Below are positions 27,583-36,839 of a DNA stretch of 64,000 nt, one piece after another. Location: contig NZ_LT575483.1 in NCBI RefSeq assembly GCF_900086705.1, forward strand, positions 941,709-1,005,708, given 5' to 3'. Position 1 is the stretch's first letter, and every line of letters begins with the position of its first letter. The position numbers and the translations under genes were made by a program. The notes under the pieces were generated by a model, which was not told the DNA's origin, did no database searches, and saw only the letters and a program-made list of their open reading frames with translations. The stretch comes from Massilibacillus massiliensis (GTDB taxonomy: Bacteria > Bacillota > Negativicutes > FLKF01).

Positions 27583-28812
27583 ATGGAATCTAGTATCGTA
27601 AACGGTCTTTTAATTTACAAACTTAACATGATTCAATCTGTTGCCTTAGCTATCGTTATGTACTTTCTTGGGGCATTGATTCGCCGCAAAATTCCAATAT
27701 TAACGCGTCTTAGTATTCCAGCACCCGTCATAGGTGGTCTAATTTTTGCTGGTTTATCCACTTTTCTTCGCACACAGGGAATTGTAGGATTTGATTTAGA
27801 CACTTCGATGCAAACTGCTCTTATGATTATGTTTTTCTGTACAGTCGGTATGGGTGCAAGTGTCACGCTCATAAAAAAAGGCGGAATGCCATTAATTATT
27901 TTCTTTGTATTAGCAATCATACTGGCACTCCTCCAAAATGCGCTTGGTATAGCGCTCGCTAAAGCAACTGGCATAGATCCACTCTTCGGTATCATCAGTG
28001 GTGCTGTAACGTTGATGGGTGGTCTCGGAACCGGCGGTGCTTTTGGTCCTCTTTTTGAAGAGTGGGGCGTGACTGGTGCTACCACCGCTGCAATCGCATG
28101 CGCAACCTTTGGTATGGTCGCAGGTAGTCTGATGGGTGGTCCATTAGGAGAATCGTTAATCAAAAAATATAAGATCTCTACACCTGCACAAACGGGTGTC
28201 ACAGATTTAGCAACCGATCATGTGCATATAGAGGGCGAAGAAGTCAGAACCAATGGAGATGGTTTATTAAAAACATTGGGATTCGTACTCGTTGCAATGG
28301 GTCTAGGCTCCATCTTAAGTTTCTATTTAACGAAAGCAGGTATTACACTGCCAAGTTATATTGGTGCCATGCTCGTCGCAGCTGCATTCCGAAATTTCGG
28401 TGATATCTCAAAGACTTATCAAATCAATGTCGGCGCTCTTGAAATCATTTCAGATATTTCATTGGCTGTATATTTGACAATGGCAATTAACGGGCTTAAA
28501 TTATGGGAACTCATTCATCTGGCAATTCCTTTGCTCATTATCTTAATTGGTCAAATTATTTTAATGGCGTTATTCTGCTGGTTCGTTGTTTTCTTCATCA
28601 TGGGACGCAACTACTTCGCTGCACAAGTATCTGTAGGGATGGTTGGCTTCGGGTTAGGTGCTACACCAAATGCCTTAGTAAATATGGCATCTTTAGGAGA
28701 AAAATACGGGTCCGCACCTAGAGCAATCATGATTGTCTCCTTGGTAGGTGCCTTTCTGATTGACTTTGCCAACGCATTAATTATTACCGGCATGGCATCC
28801 ATGTTCCGGTAA
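27583..28812 (+). CDS. gltS: Sodium/glutamate symporter GltS
   Basis: About 409 residues with 10-12 membrane segments in two inverted repeats. RRKIPILTRLSIPAPVIGGLIFA, TLMGGLGTGGAFGPLFEEWG and GFGLGATPNALVNM are the GltS pore-region glycine-rich motifs. It imports glutamate with sodium. ATG at 27583 has AAGGAGATATACT upstream; the frame opens six codons earlier without a site. A LysR gene is divergent; a strong terminator follows. Confidence 0.92.
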   Translation: MESSIVNGLLIYKLNMIQSVALAIVMYFLGALIRRKIPILTRLSIPAPVIGGLIFAGLSTFLRTQGIVGFDLDTSMQTALMIMFFCTVGMGASVTLIKKGGMPLIIFFVLAIILALLQNALGIALAKATGIDPLFGIISGAVTLMGGLGTGGAFGPLFEEWGVTGATTAAIACATFGMVAGSLMGGPLGESLIKKYKISTPAQTGVTDLATDHVHIEGEEVRTNGDGLLKTLGFVLVAMGLGSILSFYLTKAGITLPSYIGAMLVAAAFRNFGDISKTYQINVGALEIISDISLAVYLTMAINGLKLWELIHLAIPLLIILIGQIILMALFCWFVVFFIMGRNYFAAQVSVGMVGFGLGATPNALVNMASLGEKYGSAPRAIMIVSLVGAFLIDFANALIITGMASMFR

Positions 28813-28823
28813 TAATATAGAGT

Positions 28824-28858
28824 AAAAATGACGTGAAGATGAACTTCACGTCATTTTT
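28824..28858. terminator. Terminator after gltS
   Basis: AAAAATGACGTGAAG and perfect complement around a 5-base loop, followed by a T-run on the plus strand. Confidence 0.88.
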
Positions 28859-28987
28859 ATGTAGCAGCTATACCACTAGTTACATTTCCAAATGATAAGC
28901 ATGTACCTGTTATTTTATGGACATAATAAAAGTCATACTTTTACAAAGCCAAGGATTCTAGCTAATGCTCAAAATAGAGGTGAAACT

Positions 28988-29287
28988 ATGTCGCAAGAAA
29001 ACCGGATCATCTGCCCAGTTTGTAATGGAAGTCATTTTACGTTAAAATATCAAGCCACCTATGAATATTCTTATCAAATCGATGAAAATGCACCCGGAAT
29101 TCATAACACGAAGGAACTGCTTCCTTATATGTACGATAACCGCACGCAGAAAGAATCTAAACAATATCTAGAATGTGAACACTGCAAAACCGTCTATCCA
29201 TGCTATTTTAACTTATGGACAGAAAATGCTACCCTTCCAATGATGCAAGAGGCGATTAGTGCAGCATATGAGACAAAAGAATACTAA
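28988..29287 (+). CDS. Small zinc-ribbon hypothetical protein
   Basis: 99 residues. Two knuckles, CPVC (about 9-12) and CEHC followed by CYFNLW (about 65-75), suggest one structural zinc site. No known function. ATG at 28988 has GAGGTG upstream; the open frame begins 32 codons earlier without a site and with poor composition. Confidence 0.6.
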   Translation: MSQENRIICPVCNGSHFTLKYQATYEYSYQIDENAPGIHNTKELLPYMYDNRTQKESKQYLECEHCKTVYPCYFNLWTENATLPMMQEAISAAYETKEY

Positions 29288-29290
29288 AAA

Positions 29291-29333
29291 AACAGGCTGA
29301 TCAACACGATTTCTCCGTGGCGATCAGCCTGTT
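29291..29333. repeat. 43-bp terminator hairpin, copy 1
   Basis: AACAGGCTGATC ... GATCAGCCTGTT with inner CACG/CGTG. Identical over 43 bases to 30447-30489. On the minus strand it is followed by a run of T and ends the M48 gene; it also follows the zinc-ribbon gene on the plus strand. Confidence 0.85.
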
Positions 29334-29489
29334 GGATTTTGATTACGTATTTCTATTTTATCGAGAAATTTTTATATGGATTCCAATATCATATCCAACT
29401 ATCTTCTTGATCTGAAGCACTCATTTGAGAAATAGCTATACAAGTAAACTTCTCAAATTTGACATTCCCTTAGATCCTGTGTAAATTCA

Positions 29490-30287
29490 TCATGAACTTA
29501 GAGACGAGGCAGATGAAGATGTATTTGAGTCTACAGAATTAGACTCTAGTGTCATTTTCCCTTTAATATGCCTTTGAATATTCTGGATTCGTTTTGGCAA
29601 ATCAGGATGCGTAGACAATAACTCAGAAAGTCTCACCCAAAAACCGCTATTTTTTTGTCTTTGATTTATGTATTCTTGAATGTTAACTTTTTGATACAAT
29701 TGCTTGCCAACTGCCAAAATAAGCAAACCATTTTCCGCACCATTTGGCTGGTAATGCGCCGCAAAACTATCGCAAGTATACTCACAAGCTCTGGAATAAG
29801 ATTGTGATAAGAACGGAATAACCATCGACGGTAATAGAATCGTTCGCCGGCTTACATGTTTTCTTTTGAGATGCGCAAACTCATGACAAATGATAAAAGC
29901 GAGTTCCGCTTCACCTTGTTTGTAAGCCAGTTCGAAAATATCTGAATATAAAACTACAAACGATCTACCTAAAAACTTCGTTGCAAAGGCATTCAACATA
30001 CCATTGGATTGAATAATATAAATATCCGGTGCTGCATCCATCCCCATTTTATTTGCAATTTCTTTGGACAGATGATAAACTTCCGGAAATTGCGTTTCTG
30101 ATATTTTAATCCCATTCCCTCTTAAATTTCCAATAAATAATCCATGTACAATAAAACTTATCATAATACCAATCAATAAATATATGATTCCAACAATAGA
30201 AACTACCATCAAAAGATATAGTACAATACTAATCACCAACGATAATATAAAGTAAAATTTCTCCTTTGAATTTATTAAAGACTCCAT
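29490..30287 (-). CDS. M48-family membrane metalloprotease (HtpX-like)
   Basis: 265 residues. Two N-terminal membrane helices (about 12-52), then the zinc site ICHEFAHLKRKH (about residues 132-143) and a downstream Glu in SRACEYTCDSFAAHY. Family members degrade misfolded or processed membrane proteins. ATG follows GGAGG. The gene stands alone between two identical hairpins. Confidence 0.88.
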   Translation of the reverse strand: MESLINSKEKFYFILSLVISIVLYLLMVVSIVGIIYLLIGIMISFIVHGLFIGNLRGNGIKISETQFPEVYHLSKEIANKMGMDAAPDIYIIQSNGMLNAFATKFLGRSFVVLYSDIFELAYKQGEAELAFIICHEFAHLKRKHVSRRTILLPSMVIPFLSQSYSRACEYTCDSFAAHYQPNGAENGLLILAVGKQLYQKVNIQEYINQRQKNSGFWVRLSELLSTHPDLPKRIQNIQRHIKGKMTLESNSVDSNTSSSASSLSS

Positions 30288-30446
30288 ACCTAATACCTCC
30301 AGTTTAATATTTAAACAATTCCTTTTTTACAAAACAATAGAATTATACCATAATTTGCATTGTTTTGTAAAAAAAGCGAATATTATGCAATATTTTAAGG
30401 CTTTAAATATCATTCTTAAACTCTTGTCTATTATTTTAACAATAAA

Positions 30447-30489
30447 AACAGGCTGATCAACACGATTTCTCCGTGGCGATCAGCCTGTT
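30447..30489. repeat. 43-bp terminator hairpin, copy 2
   Basis: Identical to 29291-29333. T-runs on both sides; on the minus strand it ends the MaoC-BioY-thiolase-ligase operon. Confidence 0.85.
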
Positions 30490-30541
30490 TTTATTGCTTT
30501 TATACTGTACTGTCAATTTGTTCTCCATAAAATTACATGAT

Positions 30542-31897
30542 TTACTTTTCTACGAATGATTTTAATTTTTGCAGATCAAATTTCCCTGAATCATTAAGCG
30601 GTATTGCATCCAAGAAAATAAATTTCTTAGGAATTTCCAATTTCATAAGATTTGCTTTTATCTCGGAACGAATGTAGTCCTTATCTAGATCGGCATCAGA
30701 AACAACAAATGCCGCCATTTCGCTGCCCTTTTTGGCATCATCATAGGCGATCACCGCAACATTATGGATACCCGGTATTTTCTTGATTTCTTCTTCTACC
30801 TTAACGCAGCTTATCTTAAAACCGCCCTTATTAATCATCTGCGTCTGTCTTCCTAAAAAAATCAACTGCTGATCTTCAGAAAAATAACCTTTGTCCTCAA
30901 CTGTGTATGGCATCTCAATTCCCCAGATATGATAGGGTGTATCGACGTAAATGCAGCCATCCTGAATGGATACAGTGACACCGGGAAAAGGTTTACCAAC
31001 ACTCAAGGGATTGTTTAATAACGCTTCATATTCTATATAAGTAATATAATTGAGTTCACTGGCTCCATAATACAAAATGATATTCGCATGGACAAAGATC
31101 TCTTTCAACGACTTTGCAACCTTGGAAAACAATAGCTGTGAACCTGTAAAAATCATAGTCACACTTTTGATCGGCTCATGAATGCACTTCTGAAAGGTCC
31201 TCAATTTTGCCGGCACAAGATAAATCGCTGTTACCTGATATTCTTGTATCGTCTTCAGCCACGTTTTACACTGAAATACATTCGTTACAAGTACCAAGCC
31301 GCCCTCATATAAAACGGAAAGTACCGCATTGAGATTTCCCGTAAAGCTAAAACTGCCATGCAGAAATAGAACAGTTGCAGCATTCAATTGGAAAATTCGA
31401 TTCTGCACAGGGAAAAAATCCGCCCAACTTTCATAGGTACGAAATAGCACTTTAGGAACATCCGTTGATCCCGAACTTAGTACACCGATGCAAATTTCAG
31501 GTGCCACCTGCATTTCTTTATCAATTGAAGTCGTCGATAAAAAAGCATCCTGCACGTTTTGCGTATCAACAATGAAGTCCAATGCGAGTCCTTGGTCAGA
31601 CAATATATAGCGGATCTGATTTTTCAGGACAAGTTTTTTTAACGCAGTCTGCGGCAAATCATAGTGTGAAATAATCGGTACATTCCCCGATTTTAGAACC
31701 GCAAAGAAAGCAACAAGCTGAAATAACAGACAATCTGAGTAAATCAGAATAACGGCATGCCTTGCCGCAATGTTCTCGCCTAAACGCCGCGCTGCAGAAT
31801 ATATCATTTCATAAGAATAGTTTTGCTGATTCACACACAGAAATAGTTTATCTTTATGTTTACGCGCCATGGTTTCTAATAAGGTAAAATAATGCAT
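30542..31897 (-). CDS. AMP-forming acyl-CoA/acid ligase (YhfT-like)
   Basis: 451 residues, ANL adenylating superfamily. GVLSSGSTDVPK is the phosphate-binding loop, ILYYGASEL the A5-type motif, LGRQTQMINKGGFKISCVKVEEE the hinge and A8, and NDSGKFDLQKL the A10 lysine. It activates a carboxylic acid as acyl-AMP, usually passing it to CoA. Its start overlaps the thiolase stop (TAATG). Last gene of a BioY operon, so the acid may be a biotin precursor such as pimelate or a related chain (inference). Confidence 0.85.
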   Translation of the reverse strand: MHYFTLLETMARKHKDKLFLCVNQQNYSYEMIYSAARRLGENIAARHAVILIYSDCLLFQLVAFFAVLKSGNVPIISHYDLPQTALKKLVLKNQIRYILSDQGLALDFIVDTQNVQDAFLSTTSIDKEMQVAPEICIGVLSSGSTDVPKVLFRTYESWADFFPVQNRIFQLNAATVLFLHGSFSFTGNLNAVLSVLYEGGLVLVTNVFQCKTWLKTIQEYQVTAIYLVPAKLRTFQKCIHEPIKSVTMIFTGSQLLFSKVAKSLKEIFVHANIILYYGASELNYITYIEYEALLNNPLSVGKPFPGVTVSIQDGCIYVDTPYHIWGIEMPYTVEDKGYFSEDQQLIFLGRQTQMINKGGFKISCVKVEEEIKKIPGIHNVAVIAYDDAKKGSEMAAFVVSDADLDKDYIRSEIKANLMKLEIPKKFIFLDAIPLNDSGKFDLQKLKSFVEK

Positions 31898-33039
31898 TAC
31901 GCTTTCACCCTTTTCAATAAAATTGCCGAACCTACCCCACCTGCGCCTGCAATTGCCGCTACACCATAAAGTCCCTGTGTATACGCGAGCGCTTTTAATA
32001 AGTGCAAAGCAATAATTGCACCGGATGCACCATACGGATGTCCATATGCCAACGCACCACCAAATATATTATAACAATCAACAAGCTTCGGATATTTACG
32101 TGCAAACAAAACATCAATCACAGCAAAGGCTTCATTGAGCTCAACATTTGCAATATCAGCATAGGTCAATCCAGCAAGCTCCAACAATTTATCCACCGCG
32201 CGCATTGCGCCTGCCGGACTATAGAATGGATTCGTTCCGATGGCACAACTTTGGACGATTTGGGCCATCGGCTGTCTTGCATTCTGGTGTAAAAACGTCT
32301 CGGAACAAAGTATTACAAACGCCGCACCATCATTGGTCAAACAAGAATTTCCTGCTGTAGTCAGTGATCCTGCCCCTAAGAGCGCCGGCAGGCGATCCAG
32401 CAATTTTTGCTGCATCCGTGGCCGGATTCCTTCATCTTTACAACTGCCATACAAAGGAACAATGACGTCGCTGAGTCTAGCATTTTCCCGCGCTGCATTT
32501 GCACGTCGATGACTTTCCAAAGTCCAAAAATCCAATTCCGCTTTCGTCATCTTTTCTCTTTGTGCCACGCGCTCCGCACCATGCAGCATAACAAGTTCGT
32601 TATTTTCTTCAGGCGAGAATTGTGCCACCATATAGCCGGGATTTTCGGCAACATACCGGGCGTCATCTTTTGCATAGATTCTGCATGGCTGCAACGAGCT
32701 GCTCTCAAAACCGCCCGCAATTACTACATCACATTGCCCGCTGCGAATTTTTGCAAAAGCAACATCTATGCTCATTCCAGCCGAAGAACATTGCATATCA
32801 ATCGTAAATGCAGGAACTTCTTCGCTGATGCCTGCTTTCAATGCCATTAAGCGAGTGATGTTTCCACCTGTCCCAACAGCATTGCCGCAAATAATTTGAT
32901 CTATCTTTTCTAACTGATATTTTTCTATCAGCACTTTTACTAAAGATGCGCCTAAATCTTCCGGCAGCACATGCTTAAACATGCCATTTTTTAAACCAAT
33001 ATGACTGCGGAGTCCGCCCAAAATATAAACATTTTCCAT
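31897..33039 (-). CDS. Thiolase (acetyl-CoA C-acetyltransferase family, YhfS-like)
   Basis: About 380 residues. The nucleophilic cysteine is in DMQCSSAGMS, the catalytic His in NELNEAFAVID-type and GGALAYGHPYGASGA motifs. The last catalytic Cys motif is altered: GVAAIAGAGGVGSA replaces the usual CxGxG (here AGAGG). That missing C-terminal cysteine argues against normal thiolysis. ATG at 33039 has AAGGA upstream. Coupled to bioY upstream and the ligase downstream. Confidence 0.83.
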   Translation of the reverse strand: MENVYILGGLRSHIGLKNGMFKHVLPEDLGASLVKVLIEKYQLEKIDQIICGNAVGTGGNITRLMALKAGISEEVPAFTIDMQCSSAGMSIDVAFAKIRSGQCDVVIAGGFESSSLQPCRIYAKDDARYVAENPGYMVAQFSPEENNELVMLHGAERVAQREKMTKAELDFWTLESHRRANAARENARLSDVIVPLYGSCKDEGIRPRMQQKLLDRLPALLGAGSLTTAGNSCLTNDGAAFVILCSETFLHQNARQPMAQIVQSCAIGTNPFYSPAGAMRAVDKLLELAGLTYADIANVELNEAFAVIDVLFARKYPKLVDCYNIFGGALAYGHPYGASGAIIALHLLKALAYTQGLYGVAAIAGAGGVGSAILLKRVKA

Positions 33040-33044
33040 TTGAC

Positions 33045-33578
33045 TCATCCTTTTTCAGTTGAGAAAACTCTATTTAATTTAACACCTAAATACGCAGCAA
33101 TTCCAGATTTGACAAGATCGCCGACAATAAAAGGGAACACTGCAACGATGAGCGTGGAAAAAATATCTAAATCTTGTACAAGGCACATAGATAGCATTCC
33201 ACCAAGATAAATAATAGGCATGCCGATAAAAACATCAACTGCCATATATCGTTTAAAACTATTGGTTTTCCCCTTACATAAACTCATCAACGGCACCGCT
33301 GCGAGATAGCCAAAAATAAAACCGCCCGTCGGGCCAAATAATTTACCCGGGCCGGACACCCCGCCGACAAAAACGGGAACGCCAACGACGCCCAATAATA
33401 TGTACACGGCAAGCGTAATAAAGGCTTGCTTTGGTGATAAAACAAAGGCAATCAGATTTACTACAATTGTCAATGCCGTAAGCATCGCAGCGGTAAACGG
33501 CAAGGGTATTGAAATATACGCAGAAACACTTAATAACGCTACGCATATCGCTATTTTTGTTAAAACTCTCGTATGCAC
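33045..33578 (-). CDS. bioY: Biotin transporter substrate-binding subunit BioY
   Basis: 177 residues, six membrane helices of the ECF S-component type. The conserved BioY region PVFVGGVSGPGKLFGPTGGFIFGYL (here broken into VFVGGVSGPGKLFGPTGG and FIFGYL) is present. BioY binds biotin for uptake with or without the ECF ATPase module, which is not in this window. GTG at 33578 has AGGAG 10 bases upstream. The position in a BirA-like operon confirms biotin control. Confidence 0.93.
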   Translation of the reverse strand: MHTRVLTKIAICVALLSVSAYISIPLPFTAAMLTALTIVVNLIAFVLSPKQAFITLAVYILLGVVGVPVFVGGVSGPGKLFGPTGGFIFGYLAAVPLMSLCKGKTNSFKRYMAVDVFIGMPIIYLGGMLSMCLVQDLDIFSTLIVAVFPFIVGDLVKSGIAAYLGVKLNRVFSTEKG

Positions 33579-33598
33579 TCTACTTCGTCTCCTACTTT

Positions 33599-34135
33599 TT
33601 ATTTTATAATCGCTTGAAATACTTTTGCATTGTCGCTATAGCCAATCATGCCGGTTTCCGTACTTTCAAGATATACAGGATCTTCGGCATAGATCGGCTT
33701 CATAAATTTAATTTCTATCTCGCGAAACGCAGTGAAATATTGAGCGATCGTTTCTAAAATCAATAAACCCTGTACAACCGGTCTTTCCGTCAAATGAATC
33801 GTATTGATATCACCAACCCTTTGAGAAAAGTCATAGATCTCTCGTTTATGAAAAGTCTTCCACGCCACTGCCTTGTCGGGAACACCGCTCTTTTCATCTA
33901 AACTTTGAATTGTGACATGCAGAAAAAGAGTCATGCTCAACTTCGCGATCAATTGCTGCTTCGCATCATATACTGCAGCTGAAAGCACCTGAAAACGACT
34001 CGTCTCCTTTTCAACCGCGACCTGCGGAACCGTTGTCCGATTTTCGGCATACCGCTGATAGTTTACTTTCGCAATATAACTATTATGATATTTTTCATCT
34101 TTCAATTGTGAAAAAGCTTTTGCAAGTTGTATCAT
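33599..34135 (-). CDS. MaoC-like hot-dog dehydratase, first gene of the BioY operon
   Basis: 178 residues. The C-terminal half reads FSQRVGDINTIHLTERPVVQGLLILETIAQY, the MaoC/R-hydratase hydration motif (D, H), followed by IKFMKPIYAEDPVYL. The first 90 residues look like a second, degenerate hot-dog. Probable role: hydration or dehydration of an acyl-CoA/ACP intermediate. ATG 34135 follows AAGGAAG. The B. subtilis yhfU-yhfT-yhfS operon has no such gene, so this is an expanded version. Confidence 0.72.
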   Translation of the reverse strand: MIQLAKAFSQLKDEKYHNSYIAKVNYQRYAENRTTVPQVAVEKETSRFQVLSAAVYDAKQQLIAKLSMTLFLHVTIQSLDEKSGVPDKAVAWKTFHKREIYDFSQRVGDINTIHLTERPVVQGLLILETIAQYFTAFREIEIKFMKPIYAEDPVYLESTETGMIGYSDNAKVFQAIIK

Positions 34136-34163
34136 AGAACTTCCTTTCTCCTACTCAATTTCC

Positions 34164-34218
34164 ATTATATCTATTCAAAAAACATTCGTCAACCAATATG
34201 TATTTATTCAGTTAACGA
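34164..34218 (-). promoter_or_regulatory. Promoter with BirA-like operator for the BioY operon
   Basis: On the minus strand TCGTTAACT, 15 bases, GGTTGACGA (34186-34218) matches the Firmicutes BirA operator TTGTTAACC-N~15-GGTTAACAA at 14 of 18 positions. The right half contains the -35 box TTGACG, followed after 17 bases by TATAAT (34164-34169). Biotin-loaded BirA would block RNA polymerase. Confidence 0.75.
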
Positions 34219-34288
34219 TGAATACATACGCTTACCATCTGCGCAATAATTTAGCCGTTTCCTCTCATCAAATCGGCTTTTAAGCTAC

Positions 34289-34333
34289 AAATCGGCTGAC
34301 GATCACACTTCTCTCATGATCATCAGCCGATTT
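34289..34333. terminator. Terminator after the M20 peptidase operon
   Basis: AAATCGGCTGACGATCA pairs with TGATCATCAGCCGATTT (one mismatch), with T- and A-rich flanks. Confidence 0.8.
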
Positions 34334-34401
34334 TATTTTGCTGTATCAATACAATAAATATCAAGTAAAAGCCAAATCTGTTCCTACGCTTTCACAAATG
34401 G

Positions 34402-35556
34402 TCATGCCAATTTTAACACCGATGCGATCAGTAATTTAGCGCGTTCAAATAAAGAATCTACAATTGCAAATTCTTCTTTGCTGTGATTTCGCCCGCCTTT
34501 GACCCCCATTGCACAAACAGTAGGTGCTCCGCTCAGTACAGTGTAGGCTGAATCCGACGCACCGCCAACCGTTTTCGCATACAGTTTGCCCAAGTGATTC
34601 TCCTGCGCGGTTTCTTGCACCAAAGAAAATAACTTTTCTACGCCTGCCGTTGTTTCCATCGGTTTAAAGCAAACACCTGCTGTAAGTTTCGTCGTCGTTC
34701 CCTGTACATAAGTTCGGCCTGCAATTTCTTGCAACTGACCGCGAAATATAGAAATATCCGTTTCTTTTGTAAAACGTATATCAATCTTTATTTTTGCATA
34801 GTCCGGTGTCGCATTGGAAACCATACCGCCCTCGATCACACCCACATTAAAGGAGATTCCCGTCTGCCGATTCGTAAGCTTTTCTATTTCCAGCAGTTTA
34901 TGCGCAATTTCCACAATCGCACTGCGCCCAGCCTCGGGCTGATTGCCTACATGCGCCGCTACGCCAAAGGTTTCCATGGTAAAATTCGCAACCCCTTTTC
35001 GCCCTATGACAAGGGCATCATCCTCAAAACCGGTTTCACAATTGAAAACCGCGCTTGCACCGGCTGCCTCTTGCACGATCACTGCCGCAGCCTCGGAGTT
35101 TTGATGCCCGTTTTCTTCATCACCGGCTAAGAGAATCTTAATCGGACGATGCGAAAAATCGACGGATTGCAGTGCCCAAGCCGCATATAAAGAAGCAACT
35201 ACACCGCCCTTCATGTCAAGTACACCCGGCCCATATGCCTTTCCTTCCTTTATGGTAAAAGGTCTTTTCTTTGCTTCACCTTGTTTAAACACAGTATCGA
35301 TATGCCCCAAAAATAGAATCGGCGCTTTTTCTCTTTCGGCTCCTATTTCAGCGATCAGCATGTTTCCGGCTTTTGCAAACTCTACAATCCTAACCTCTGC
35401 GCCTAACGCTTCTAAAAATTCTTTGATCTTTGCCTGCAGCAGATCAATCCCTGCTTTGTCACCATTGCCGCTGTCATGATTGACGAAATCGCGCCATAAG
35501 GTTATCATATCTTCTCTATGTTGGTCGATAAAAGCAAAAGCTCGTTCCTTCATCAT
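34402..35556 (-). CDS. M20-family metallopeptidase/deacylase (paralogue 2)
   Basis: 384 residues. LGHIDTVF, GPGVLDMKGG, AGDEENGH and GGRNHSKEEF provide the metal ligands and catalytic glutamate. ATG ATG at 35556 follows GGGAG. It lies downstream of an N-acylamino-acid racemase-like gene, and desuccinylases of this fold act after N-succinylamino acid racemase in D-to-L amino acid conversion. Substrate therefore inferred to be an N-acyl-L-amino acid. Confidence 0.84.
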   Translation of the reverse strand: MMKERAFAFIDQHREDMITLWRDFVNHDSGNGDKAGIDLLQAKIKEFLEALGAEVRIVEFAKAGNMLIAEIGAEREKAPILFLGHIDTVFKQGEAKKRPFTIKEGKAYGPGVLDMKGGVVASLYAAWALQSVDFSHRPIKILLAGDEENGHQNSEAAAVIVQEAAGASAVFNCETGFEDDALVIGRKGVANFTMETFGVAAHVGNQPEAGRSAIVEIAHKLLEIEKLTNRQTGISFNVGVIEGGMVSNATPDYAKIKIDIRFTKETDISIFRGQLQEIAGRTYVQGTTTKLTAGVCFKPMETTAGVEKLFSLVQETAQENHLGKLYAKTVGGASDSAYTVLSGAPTVCAMGVKGGRNHSKEEFAIVDSLFERAKLLIASVLKLA

Positions 35557-35661
35557 CTATCACGCTCCCTTTGTGTCATTTTTATCCAATCGCGCTGAAG
35601 CAAACCGCATGTATACGCAAGACAAAATGCAGACAGCCTCTTCACGCCATCTGCATTATTG

Positions 35662-36774
35662 TCAGCGAACAAATTCTTTTTTCTCTAAAGTGAACCGTTC
35701 TACGACTTCCTCAACAGGCGTAAATCCAAGCCCTGCTTGTTCAGGTACTTTGATCATTGCCTGCTGATCAATCCATACGGATGGCGACATAAAGTCATGT
35801 TCATAATAACGATCGGATGCCGGAACATCGCCCGGGAACTCGTAATTTGGCAATGAAGCGATTGCAATATTATGCGCACGACCAATTCCGGTGTCCAGCA
35901 TGCCGCCGCACCACACCGGAATTCCATTTGCCTGACACAAATCATGTATTTTCTTTGCTTCTGTCAAGCCGCCAACACGTGCCACTTTAATGTTAATCGT
36001 CTTCATACTGCCAAGCTCAATTGCTTTGCGCGCATCTTCTACAGAATGGATACTCTCATCCAAGCAAATCCTTGTATTTAAAGCTTGCTGCAATTTTGCA
36101 TGATCGATGATATCATCGCTTGCCAGCGGCTGTTCAATCATGAGTAGATTGAGCTTATCGATTTCTTTAAAAATCTCAATATCTTCTAAGGTATAAGCGG
36201 AATTGGCATCCGCCATTAACATAATATCGCCAAACTCTCTGCGAACAGCTGATAAATACGCTAGATCTTTGCCCGGCTTAATTTTAACTTTTATACGCCG
36301 ATAGCCCTCATGCATATATTGATCTACCACGCGAAGCAGTGCTTCAGGATTTTTTTGAATGCCCAAGCTGACGCCCGTTTCAATTTTTTCTCTGGTTCCA
36401 CCTAACGCTTTCGCAAGTGAAATGTTTTGTTCCTTCGCATATAAATCCCACAGTGCACAGTCCACAGCAGCTTTCGCCATACGATTACGACGAATCCAGG
36501 CAAACGCAGCTTGCATGTTTTCCGGATGGGAAATTTCATCCGTGCTGAAAAGCGCAGGGATCAAAAAGGTATCAATGATATGCCAAGCCGATTCTGTTGT
36601 TTCTTCACTATACCACGGAGCCGCCAATGCAGAACAATCCCCATACCCAATATGCTCTTTCGTATGCACCTCGATCACCAGAAATCGTTTCGTCTTCATC
36701 GCTGCAAAACTCGTTTCAAACGCTGTTTTTAATGGCATTTCCATCTTACGTAATACAATCTTTTTAATCTTCAT
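35662..36774 (-). CDS. Enolase-superfamily racemase (NSAR/OSBS-like)
   Basis: 370 residues. Catalytic lysines in RIKVKIKPG (KxK) and INIKVARVGG, metal ligands in MADANSAY, IEQPL and CLDESIH. This matches the o-succinylbenzoate synthase / N-succinylamino acid racemase group. No menaquinone genes are nearby, so racemase activity is favoured. ATG follows GAGG. A hairpin (35621-35663) overlaps its stop codon. Confidence 0.85.
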   Translation of the reverse strand: MKIKKIVLRKMEMPLKTAFETSFAAMKTKRFLVIEVHTKEHIGYGDCSALAAPWYSEETTESAWHIIDTFLIPALFSTDEISHPENMQAAFAWIRRNRMAKAAVDCALWDLYAKEQNISLAKALGGTREKIETGVSLGIQKNPEALLRVVDQYMHEGYRRIKVKIKPGKDLAYLSAVRREFGDIMLMADANSAYTLEDIEIFKEIDKLNLLMIEQPLASDDIIDHAKLQQALNTRICLDESIHSVEDARKAIELGSMKTINIKVARVGGLTEAKKIHDLCQANGIPVWCGGMLDTGIGRAHNIAIASLPNYEFPGDVPASDRYYEHDFMSPSVWIDQQAMIKVPEQAGLGFTPVEEVVERFTLEKKEFVR

Positions 36775-36839
36775 GCTATAGCCTCGATATTTTTATTTTA
36801 TTTCGTTTTCATGCAATACCTTATCACGTTACAGTATGA

